Source: Hibiscus mutabilis (Eukaryota > Streptophyta > Magnoliopsida > Malvales > Malvaceae). From it: a DNA stretch of 64,000 nucleotides. The notes beneath the pieces are model-generated. The model was given only the letters and a program-made list of their open reading frames with translations, ran no database searches and was not told the DNA's origin. Position 1 is the first letter of the stretch. Each line of letters begins with the position of its first letter. Shown here in pieces: positions 1 through 9,804 of this stretch. The DNA lies in NCBI GenBank assembly GCA_019671005.1, contig CM033726.1:6331213-6395212 (forward strand), read 5' to 3'. The translations under genes were made by a program, and so were the position numbers.

Positions 1-338
1 TAAAACATGTTTTACTTAAATAATTATACATATCTAAACTACTTATATATTTTATCTACACTTATTGGAACACATTGAGCTTCCTAGCTTACCCCAAACT
101 TTCTCTTTCAGATTTTAGATAGGCTTTCCGAACTTAGCACTGGGAGGATCGACACATTCAGTACACTTATTTTGTTGTAATGTTTCTATCTTTCAAACTG
201 TATTTATTGCGGTGACATGAGCCTATAATTTGATGTTGCATACTTTACTTGGTTGCCCGATGAGCATTATTTTGTAACTATATTTTGATATGATTTATAT
301 CGACTATCGTAAAATACCTATGTATGATTTATAATTAC
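1..338. mobile_element. 3' part of an old gypsy LTR, left half
   Basis: There is no open reading frame of note. Around 68-95 the sequence resembles 29711-29735 in the probable solo LTR (a shared 'ggaacaca' followed by 'cctagctta'), so this is read as a diverged copy of the same LTR type. It is cut at 338 by the Tat-like element and resumes at 12631. The family assignment is inference from terminal motifs. Confidence 0.5.
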
Positions 339-3188
339 TGTAATCACTCATTTTTATCTGTAAATACATATTAGTGTTGCATGTATACATATTATATGTG
401 CATGAGTGTTATTAGTTTATGTGTGCATGTATATTATAAACTATGTATGTATACGTATTAAATACGGTGTATGTGTGTCGCGTATGCATCTATATTTAGT
501 ACGAGCGTATTTGTTTTTATGGTTAATTATGTGTATAATTATATGTACGTATGCTAGTATGTTATATTAATTAATGTTTGCATAAGTATATACGTTTGTA
601 TTATCGTATGTGTATTGTCATTATACTATTAATATTATTATTGGGCTAATATATAAAATGAAATCCAAAAAAAATTATATATTAAACCCAATAAATAAAT
701 TACAGTCCAAGTCCAATTACAAATATTAATACAAGGCCCGGTTGGCCCAAACCCAAACCCAAACCCTATCTAATTACAATTATTGTGTGTGCAGGTGACT
801 GTGGGCCGTTGGATCAAGATCTGATCCAACAGCCACGATCCAACCAAGGAACAAAATATCTGCCAGCCGCGTGCATCTGGACCGTTCGAGTACCACGCGC
901 GCGTGCGGTCCACGCGCGGACGCTTTGATATCCCACGCGTGCGTGAGCCCCACGCGCTCTGACCCCTCGACTGCTGAGCTCCACGTGGCACGATCTGGAG
1001 CCGTTTCACCAAATCGAGGCTTCATTCGGGCCGTTCATCCTTCAAGCCATCTCGACCGTTAGATCAGATCTGATCTAACGGCTAAGAACACGTCTGGCCG
1101 CAGGCAGAACCCCCACACCGCCACCATGCTGCACCATGCCAATCTTCAACCACCGCGCTCAGAACATGTCAAAACATAGCAAGAAAAGAAATATGTCAAT
1201 CCAGATCTGAAAAGAGAGCAAATAATATACAACTTGTACCAAAACCAAAGACATGCATATATATGTACGAAACAAATATTTTGTAAACGAACAGAGAGTT
1301 GTAATCGAAAGGAACAAAGTTGTAACCAGTCAAGTTATAATCGAAAGAAAAAGTCCAGTGGTAAATATTCGTTTCCCCTTTTTTTATTTTTTGCATGCAT
1401 ACACAAAAGAAAAGAAAAAAGAGAGAGAGTTAGAGGTCTTACCGTTGCCGTCTGTGGGTCTCCCCTCACCATTTACAAGCCTTTTCGGCTTCCCCAAGCC
1501 AGATACGGTGAACTGAAATGAGTGGGAGACCCCTTGTAGTTTCGTTTTGGGTTAAAAAAATGGGTTTTTCGTTTCGTATTTCCTATATCTAGGGCAGATG
1601 GAGGCTTTTCCTCTTAATCCAACCTCGGATTCGTGTCGAGGGTGAGATGTGGGTTATTTTGTTAGGTTTTTTGAGGCACGCCGACGCCGGTTAGCGGCAG
1701 CCGGCGGCGGAGAACACGATGGCCGGCCGCCGAATTCTGGGTTTCAGGGGAGATTTGAGAGAAAATGAAGAAGGGGATTTGGGTTATAAAACTAAAAAAT
1801 GAAACAAATGGCCGAAAATTTGGTTTCGGCCTAAAAGAGGGGTTCTTATAGTTGATATTATTTTGTAAAATGGGTAAATTACATACTAAATCACCCCGCA
1901 TTTCCAATATTTTCACTTCTGTCTCGCCGCATGGTATATTTACAACTCTGGTCCCCCTTGTATTTCAAAATCTTGCAATCCAGTCCCTAAATTACACTGA
2001 ATCAATTTTGAAATGGTAAAATTACCCCTTTAACCATCCTGCGTTTTTGAATTTTTCATATCGGGTCTGCCCCTTGGTCTAATTACAGTTTTGATCCTCT
2101 TAGGTTCTGTCTATTTTGTATTTTCGTCCTTAAATTGCATATTATTATCCTTTAATTTCTGTCACTGACTTTTATTTCTTTTTATTTCAGTCTTGTTTCT
2201 ATGTAAATACTCATGTTCGTATTATAATCGTATATGTTAATGTAGTCTTTTGTCTTATTATATATCTCTCGTATATGCCTCGTATTTTTATGTTCACATG
2301 CATATGGGTATTAAGTTTATAATGATTATGTGTCTTTTTGTTTGGTTATTCATATTAAGCATATTATGTTCTAGTAGATTCGTATACGGTGTATTTTGTA
2401 TTTTTGTATGTGTGTATGTTCTCTTGGCTTTTTAGGTTACATGTTAGTATATTTACTTTTTTATATATATAATATGTTTGTTCCATATATGTTGAAATAT
2501 GTTTTATTTCTAGTATGTATGTCTCCTTGAAATATATGTTCGTCTACACACTTATTTATTCCTGTCTTGTTATTGTGACATGTTAAATTTGCTTTTATTT
2601 ACTATTAAGCTTGTTATGTATATGTGTGTTTTAATCACATATTTTTATTTATGTTAGATTAGTATTCTGTTATGTGAATATTTAATGTCTTTAAATTATC
2701 TGCTATGTCTTATATTTTTGTCACTAAGATTGCATACGAGATATAAATTTTTAATGCGGTGCCCTTTTATCCGAGCGTAAACGGGGCCAGTATCAGGCGT
2801 AGTGATAGTGGTTGGACGTTTATTCTCGGATAACGGGGCCCTTAAAATTTATTCGCAATTATGACCGAATCTTAAAATAATCGTCACTTTAACCCGAAAA
2901 ATCCAATATTAATAAAGCGGTAATTATTAAAGTACCAATTTTGGGCGATGTAGGGGTGCTAATCCTTCCCCATCCGTAACCGACTCTCAAACCCAACATT
3001 TTTTGAATCTCTGGTTTTATGGTGTCCGGCCTACCTAAGTGGCCGGTGGCGACTCTATTTTTTTTAAAATGTGGTTTTTTAAAAAACCCCACGGAATAAA
3101 TATTTTATATCCAAAAGAATCACAAACACTTTTCAAACACCTTCGAAAAACCTCGTTTTTTTAGCGAGAAAAAAGGGACATCGCTACA
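339..3188 (+). repeat. 5' LTR of Tat-like element
   Basis: Direct repeat of 9805-12625. It begins TGTAATCACTC and ends GGGACATCGCTACA. Short ORFs inside it occur in both LTRs and show no family resemblance, so they are not called as genes. A possible TATA element (TATAAAAC) lies near 1783. Confidence 0.92.
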
Positions 3189-3190
3189 GA

Positions 3191-3209
3191 TGGCGACTCC
3201 GCTGGGGAC
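3191..3209 (+). promoter_or_regulatory. Primer-binding site (tRNA-Arg type)
   Basis: The sequence TGGCGACTCCGCTGGGGAC lies two bases after the 5' LTR. It is complementary to a plant tRNA-Arg 3' end (acceptor ...GGAGTCG plus CCA). It would prime minus-strand cDNA synthesis. Confidence 0.85.
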
Positions 3210-3831
3210 ATTTTTTGTTTTTCAAAAACAAATGAGAGTCAAGCTTTTAAAATAATTACCGTTTTACTAATATTGGAAATTCCGGGTTAAAGTGACTATT
3301 AAATTAACATTCGGTTATAATTGCGCGTTTATTTTAACGCATTTAAAATTTGGCATATAAACCCGTTTTTTTTTAAGTGGGGGGAAAACGCTAATGCTCT
3401 CGTGGAGATATCGTTCTCCTGTATGGGCCTAGCAAGTACCTTCGGGGCTCGAGTACCTTATGCTTTCGTAAGGATATCGTTCCTTCGTACGGGCATAAGC
3501 GAATGGGTCCCCCTGAATTGAACCCGGTTGAAAGGAGCCTATAATGGGTGATGATCGGGGGCCTTGCTACTCTTAGTAGATGACAGCAAGGACAATTCGG
3601 GTATCTCCTAGAACCAATACTGCATGTAGAGAATACATAGAAACCTACCTTGTTAGAGCCATGCAGATAACCTAGGTGTCTTAGATGGAATGTAAATAGG
3701 ATTGCCTTGTTTGTTTATCACATTTAATTTGCCCTTTTATTACGTACTTATCATTTTTGACCGGTACTGACTTGTTTTCTTTTGCTTTGTTTTTGCATAC
3801 CATTGCATTCGCATTAGTGTGTGGGCATTGA
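3210..3831 (+). other. Untranslated leader of Tat-like element
   Basis: This is the stretch between the primer-binding site and the first ORF, with no convincing coding frame. Two similar blocks occur near 3400-3435 and 3455-3495 (each with 'gatatcgtt' followed by a 'gtatgggc' or 'gtacgggc' motif), so a short duplication is likely. Confidence 0.5.
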
Positions 3832-3867
3832 TTCCCGAGTGATTTCTCCCATAATAGAAGATTGTTC

Positions 3868-5334
3868 ATGATGGACAAAAGGTTCTTTGACCTGAAGGAA
3901 GGGGGTCCAATCCCAGAGCTCCATCCCAAGACTAGGTCAGGGACAGCCGAAGAAGAACCATTCAAGGACACCAGAACAGATTCAGTAAGCAGTATCAATT
4001 CTGGTGACAAACAAGATGCAATACAAGAACTAAAGAAGCAGATGTCTGAGATGATGGACCAGATGAATGCCATGATGAAAGGCAAGCAGCATGTCGAACT
4101 CAGAAAAGATTCGGTCGGGGAGCAGAATGTGGAACAGAATGTGCAGAATATCAAAACAGACAACACCGTTAAATATGACAAATCGAATCCCTTTGTTATC
4201 AATCTCAAGAAGCAGACAAGTAGCATATCTGGGGTAGATACCTAGGGAACAGAGGCAAAACCAGGGGAAGTTCGAGAATCTAATGACATCAGAAGACATT
4301 ATCCTATACCCATGAGATACACCGAGTTACTTATGTTGCTTGTCGAAAGGAACCTTATCATACCAGTGAAGTCTGTACCAAGAAAACCTCCTTATCCGAA
4401 AGATTACAACAGTCGTGTCTGGTGCAGCTACCATATAGGCGATTCGAGTCATCACACTGAAAATTGTAGGGTCCTGAAGGACAGAGTTCGAGATCTTATC
4501 AGAATGGGAATTTTGGGTTTCGAAGACGGACAACCCCAATTCTTCAACCAGCCAACCGTTGCCCGAGGGGCAAAGTCGAAGGAAGGTCAATACCTAGCCC
4601 AAGGTTCGGGTAACACAAAAGTGGGTCACTCAAGCGGGATAAAGTTAGGAGTCAAGAATAAAAGCGTCTCAGAAGATGAACTTGCACGCAAGCGCGGCCA
4701 GCTCGAGCATGAGAGGCACAATCTGAGCATGAAATTAAAGAATGTACAAGACGAGTACCAGAAGCTACACTTTGAATTCAAGAGTTTCGGTCTGGGTGAC
4801 ACCGCAGAAGAGTGGGTCAATGGTATGATTCAGCTGAGGAACGGTTCAGAACGCTGGAAGTAGAAATGCAAGAATAGTAAGAATAAAGTTAGATCATTAT
4901 CACATAAGCTGGAAGAAGCTGAGGGCCAACGCGACATTCTCCAAAATGAGTTGGAAAGCAGTCTGGCCATGGAAGATATCCTGAAATCAAGTCTGCAGCA
5001 GGAAATGAATGAATCACAAGCCTTTCAAATGGAAAACGCAGCACTCAAAGAACAGATAGCGAGGCTCGAGACAGCTTTACGTACCAGTGAGATCCGTGCT
5101 GGGGCAATGACCGTTAAGCTACAAAAGGCCGAGCAAACAATACGGGAGAAAGACCGAGACATGAAGATGGTTACGACTCAAGCCCGACAAGTGGCTCAAC
5201 AGGTAGCAGATCTAGCCGATGCAGCAGCACCAATAAACCAAAATATGGATCCAGCATTGGACCGCGAAGGAAAGCTGACGGGACTGTTGAATGAGATCAA
5301 GACATTAGGTGCCAGGGCTCACCGCTATCTGTAA
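3868..5334 (+). pseudogene. Upstream ORF of Tat-like element with CxYH...HxxxxC module and coiled coils
   Basis: A single frame runs from ATG 3868 to TAA 5332-5334 (about 488 codons), interrupted by two in-frame TAG codons at 4243-4245 and 4861-4863. The N-terminal 145 residues are polar and charged. Residues about 149-225 resemble the C-terminal gag module of Tat elements: a PPYPKDY motif followed by CSYHIGDSSHHTENC (residues about 186-200), a probable zinc-binding knuckle, then LKDRVRDLIRMGIL. From about residue 267 the sequence is mostly heptad-rich coiled coil (4660-4830 and 4890-5230). Ogre elements are known to carry an extra ORF upstream of gag, and the position fits that ORF. Its function is unknown. 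It is called a pseudogene because of the two stops, although amber readthrough cannot be excluded from sequence alone. Confidence 0.7.
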
Positions 5335-5536
5335 AACCCTAATACCGGATGTAATGAAACCTTTTGCTCTGAATGAAAATGTCCTATAGGGACAAATCAC
5401 TTGCGGAATCGATGCTTTATTGCATTCATGCATTGCATTTGCATCACCTCATGTGTATTGTTTAATAGTTTTATCATCGTATGACACTTCATCATTTAAT
5501 ACTTAGGGTTCGATACCAGTGTGAAATAATCAGAAA

Positions 5537-6617
5537 ATGGAACGAATTGAAGAGTCGAGGCTTGACCAGTTAGAAGAAAAAATCGAGAAAGAGCTTAAGA
5601 AGAAAGAGAAGATAAATGTTTTCAATACGAGGGAACTCTACCTAGTCCCTGATTTGGTCATTCCTCCGGATTTCAAGGTTCCCAGATTTGCGCAGTATGA
5701 CGGAACCAGCTGCCCGAAGATTCACTTAACCATGTTTTGTAGAAAAATGGAATGATACATGAAGAACGAAGAATTGTTGATCCACCATTTCCATGATAGC
5801 TTGACGGGACCAGCAGCAGTGTGGTATAACCGTTTGAACAGAGACCAAGTTAGGTCATGGGGTGACCTCGCTAATGCTTTCTTGAGTCAATATGAATATG
5901 CTTTAGATTTAGCACCCTGTCGCCAGTTTTTTCAGAATGAGAGAATGAGGTCGAGTGAAAGCTTCAGGGAATATGCATTAAGGTGGCGATGTTTGGCGAA
6001 CCAAGTCCAACCTCCTATAGCAGAAGAAGAGTTGACTCCCTTGTTTCATGCAATGCTTCCCTCTTTTTTTCGATATGATGTTGGAAAAATCGAGAAACAG
6101 ATTCGAAGATTTCATGACGATTGGAGAAAGGATAGAATACGCAGTCAAAGAAGGAAAATTGGGGTCTAAGTCTAAGGACCGAAGCGAAGATAAGGTAGAT
6201 AAGGATAGAGAGGTAAATGAGTGTCATCTCCAAGGTTCGCGTGGTCGTAAAAGAAGGAGACTGACTGACAAATTGGGGTCGTCAAGGAAAATTCCTCGGA
6301 CGAGCGCAAATTTGGAAGTGTTTGGAACATCTATCTCAGACATTTGGCCTCATCTGGTAGGGGGTCACTATCTTGTTCCTAGACCGATAAAAATTGCACC
6401 TGATCCGTATGCCCATAGTTTTGACTCGAGTAGCACATACGAATTCCATATGGGGGCACCAGGGCATTCCACCTGAAGGTGTAGACCTTTATTGGAGGAA
6501 ATCAAGAAGCTGGTCAATGATGGAACCCTAACACAAGAGCTGATCAAGCAGTGGAAGACCAAGAATGAGGGGCAAGTCTGCATAGTGCTAAAGAAGCCAG
6601 AGATGTCCCTACGTTAA
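5537..6617 (+). pseudogene. Tat-type gag (retrotrans_gag capsid domain), broken
   Basis: The start is ATG 5537. The N-terminus is charged and coiled-coil-like (to about 5620), then comes the capsid domain: DFKVPRFAQYDGTSCPK, then LTGPAAVWYNRL, then SESFREYALRW. This is the standard Ty3/gypsy gag capsid pattern (W-x-x-L and F-x-x-R-W-R type motifs). Damage seen: an in-frame TGA at 5753-5755, a frameshift near 6060-6090 where the frame continues with RFEDFMTIGERIEYAVKEGK, a TGA at 6474-6476, and a terminal TAA at 6615-6617. A second degenerate knuckle (YEFHMGAPGHST, stop, RC) lies at 6437-6483, with its first cysteine changed to tyrosine (TAC). The product would assemble the particle that packages element RNA. 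No protease or pol follows. Confidence 0.8.
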
Positions 6618-8540
6618 AATACCTTCCTGAAGTAATACAAGGAATTAACTCTATGTGGCCCCCATGTGGCAAAGATCTTTTGTGATGGGCCATGTTTGTT
6701 GATTTTTATTTTCAATAAAGAACATATTTCGCTTAACATATAATGTTTTTGAAAGCACATAGATATTTTCTCACCGTTGTAGGACGCTGGATATCAATTG
6801 CAAGATGTGACATTAGATAGATGTCGTGACAACGATGATGTGTGATCTTCCCCACCGGACTCTGGTCAGCAAAGCGAGATTATTACTCTTTCGATGATGT
6901 TCAATGACGAAAAAGCTCTAAATGTCAACCATGTAGAGTTGCTTGAAATTGAAACTCTAGGCATAATCTTCTAGGTAGTAAAGAAATAAAAAATAAGAAT
7001 TAAAAATGGGGTGAATTGAAGAAAAAGAGAAGAAATAAAAAGAAAGAAATGGAAAATAAAGAATGAGGAAATAATAATAAAAAAGTACTCCTATGTTCGA
7101 AACCTGGTAATAGGCTTGTTCGGATAAGAGTATGGAAATTTTGGGGCACTCCGCTGAAGCGATAGGGTGGAAATACATCATCCAATTCAAGAAACCTTAG
7201 CTTCATGAGTGATGGTAATATTTTCAAATCGTGACTATGCCGAGTAACTTGGGGCAGTGTTGTTTGCTCTATCGTTGTTCTCAAGACAAAGGACTGTGAC
7301 GAATTGATTTCCTCAAATAATGATAAAAGCGAAAAAAAAAACAAAAAAAGGAAAAAATGATGAAAAGATGAAAAAAAAGGAAAAAAGAAAAGAAAGAAAA
7401 TAAGCGATATCATAGGAAAAATTAAGACTCGCACCATCTAGAACTCTATTCCTAGAGTAATATTTATGCGCTCGAGTGGTTATACAAGCCTACCCTTTTG
7501 GGGGCGGAGTAGATAATGAGAATTGAGAAAGAGTAGTATTCTGCAGCAACGCGGTAATCATGAGGATGAACCGAGTCACCAGGGAAGACTTCACATCTTT
7601 GAATTACCAAATGGTTGAATCTAAGCCACTCTTGCACATGATATCCAGAGCTCCTATGTTGTGTTTTCAAGATCTTGTATGTTAATCTAAATGATGCCTT
7701 TCAGTGGAACACCAATCAGCAAATTGACAAGTTAAAGCAACGAAGATTTCCATGTATTACTTCAGGGGTAAGATCCAGAACACAAGGTTGCGGATACTAT
7801 TGGAGCCCCTAACCAGAAACGACCTCACAATGCATAGAATGAAGATGATGACAGAAGTATAGGTGTCAGACAGCTCAAGAACAAGAAGCGGATTCCATCC
7901 ATGATGACTTGTTTGGTTCAAGAAAATGAAGGACGAAACAAGACAAGAATGAGCTTACAAAGTATGAGAACGGTAAAAAAGTAAACATTGAGTCTCCAAA
8001 GAATTAAAGCACAGAGATCAATGAATGGTGCCCGTCAAGAGGCAACAAGAAGATTGAGGTTAAGAAGCATTTCGCTCACCCCGATGATGAAATTAACAAA
8101 TACTCAAAATGTTGGGTCAAAAGAACTGGAAGGTAGCCGAGCATGATCGAATGAGGCAATGCAGAACAGAAATAATAGTAAGAATCTCTGCACACGCATG
8201 ATATAGTGTTTGTTGGTGAAGCAGGCAGAGACCCCGAAGAAGAAAGGTGGGTGCTCGTGCAAAAGAACAAGAGCGGGTGCTCATTGAACAAAATTTGACA
8301 GAAATGAAGCACACCACAAAAGGAAAGGAAATAGAGAAATCCGAAGAATGACATAAGATTAACAATAAAAAGAAAAAAATTGAGAAAAAAATAAGGAAAA
8401 AAGAAAAAGAGGAGAAGAAAGTATAACATTGCATGCATCATATAGATAGGGGCATGTTAATTTTTCTTGTTCCTAAACAGGTATTTGAAGAATTATCGAA
8501 GAATTTACCAAAGTCCCGAAAGAACCACAGCCATAGCGGC
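6618..8540 (+). other. Non-coding internal region of Tat-like element
   Basis: Nearly 2 kb without a recognisable domain on either strand. Purine-rich tracts at 7000-7080, 7320-7400 and 8335-8420 give low-complexity antisense ORFs that are not credible genes. A short in-frame stretch near 6850-6970 may be decayed coding sequence. This is where pol would be expected in an autonomous relative. Confidence 0.6.
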
Positions 8541-9395
8541 GTGAGATCCAGATGTTAAATCCTTCGGGTCATCGGTAAGTCCTTCGGGCACGATGTTAAG
8601 TCCTTCGGGCCACCAATAAGTCTTTCGAGCGTGGTGATAAGTCCTTCGGGCATGATGCGGCAGCATAGCGGCGTGAGTCCCGAAAGAACGACGGTCATAG
8701 CGGCGTGAGATCTAGATGTTAAATCCTTCGGGTCATCGGTAAGTCCTTCGGGCATGATGTTAAGTCCTTCGGGCCACCAATAAGTCTTTCGAGCGTGGTG
8801 ATAAGTCCTTCGGGCCATCAGTAAGTCCTTCGGGCATGATGCGGTAGCATAGCGGTGTGAGATCCAGATGTTAAATCCTTCGGGTCATCGGTAAGTCCTT
8901 CGGGCACGATGTTAAGTCCTTCGGGCCACCAATAAGTCTTTCGAGCGTGGTAATAAGTCCTTCGGGCCATCAGTAAGTCCTTCGGGCATGATGCGGCAGC
9001 ATAGCGGCGTGAGTCCCGAAAGAACGACAGCCATAGCGGCGTGAGATCCAGATGTTAAATCCTTCGTGTCATCGGTAAGTCCTTCGGGCACGATGTTAAG
9101 TCCTTCGGGCCACCAATAAGTCTTTTGAGCGTGGTGATAAGTCCTTCGGGCCATCAGTAAGTCCTTCGGGCATGGTGCGGCAGTATAGCGGCGTGAGTCC
9201 CTAAAGAACGGCAGCCATAGCGGCGTGAGACCCAGATGTTAAATCCTTCGGGTCATCGGTAAGTCCTTCGGGCACGATGTTAAGTCCTTCGGGCCATCAG
9301 TAAGTCTTTCGAGCATGATGATAAGTCCTTTGGGCCATCAATAAGTCCTTCGGGCATGATGCGGCAGCCTTAGTAGCGTAGGTCCAAAAATGGCA
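8541..9395 (+). repeat. Tandem array, five units of about 152-184 bp, in the 3' region of Tat-like element
   Basis: Unit starts marked by GTGAGA(T/C)C(C/T)AGATGTTAAATCC lie at 8541, 8705, 8857, 9041 and 9225. Spacing is 164, 152, 184 and 184 bp. Each unit is itself built of about 30-bp subunits containing TAAGTCCTTCGGGC. Antisense ORFs through the array (PEGLTDDPKDL-like) only reflect the repeat. Tandem repeats near the 3' LTR are a known property of Tat/Ogre elements. Confidence 0.9.
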
Positions 9396-9420
9396 ACAGC
9401 TTCGTAAAAAAAAAAGGAAC

Positions 9421-9700
9421 CTACATTTTCAAGCCCCAGTGAAAGGTTCCATAGAGGGAGAACCCTAAATCCAGAATCTCAAAAAGAACCAAAGGCGAAG
9501 AGTTATAGAAAGGACTCCAAGCTTTACTGTCTCGAAGTGAAAAGTTCTATATAGGAGGGACTCATAACTTGAGGCTTCAGAGCGAAGGGTTCTATATAGA
9601 AAGAGCCTGTAGCTCCAAGATCGGAAAGTGACGAAGCTCTATATAGGAAGAACTTACGAGCCTGAAGATTCAGCTGAGGAAGAGCGGAGATGTCCAAAAG
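9421..9700 (+). repeat. Second degenerate tandem array (TTCTATATAGG motif)
   Basis: Five diverged copies of a roughly 45-58-bp unit centred on (G)TTC(T/C)ATATAGGA(A/G)G-like motifs near 9445, 9500, 9545, 9590 and 9640. It lies between the main array and the polypurine tract. Confidence 0.6.
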
Positions 9701-9788
9701 AACACGTTTTTCCAAAGCTACAAACAGGGAAGTCTGATAAAAATGAGTGCTTATGAATCTTTGCTTTGTTTCCCATTCCATGAGAACA

Positions 9789-9804
9789 AGCAAAGAGGGG
9801 CAAC
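9789..9804 (+). promoter_or_regulatory. Polypurine tract of Tat-like element
   Basis: The purine-rich AGCAAAGAGGGGCAAC directly abuts the TG of the 3' LTR at 9805. It would prime plus-strand synthesis. Confidence 0.75.

Noticed and set aside
871..1062. Short ORFs within the 2.8-kb LTRs (also 10239-10523 and 10587-10976)
   Set aside because: They overlap on both strands, are not consistently preserved between the two LTRs, and have no family resemblance.
7000..8441. Several minus-strand F/L/S-rich ORFs resembling membrane proteins
   Set aside because: They are antisense readings of A/G-rich tracts; low complexity only.
8555..9154. Minus-strand ORFs encoding PEGLTDDPKDL-type repeats
   Set aside because: They are translations of the tandem array. 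The frame is open only because of the repeat composition, and the element's genes lie on the other strand.
8541..9395. CRISPR-like array
   Set aside because: Units are contiguous tandem repeats without unique spacers, in a plant retrotransposon.
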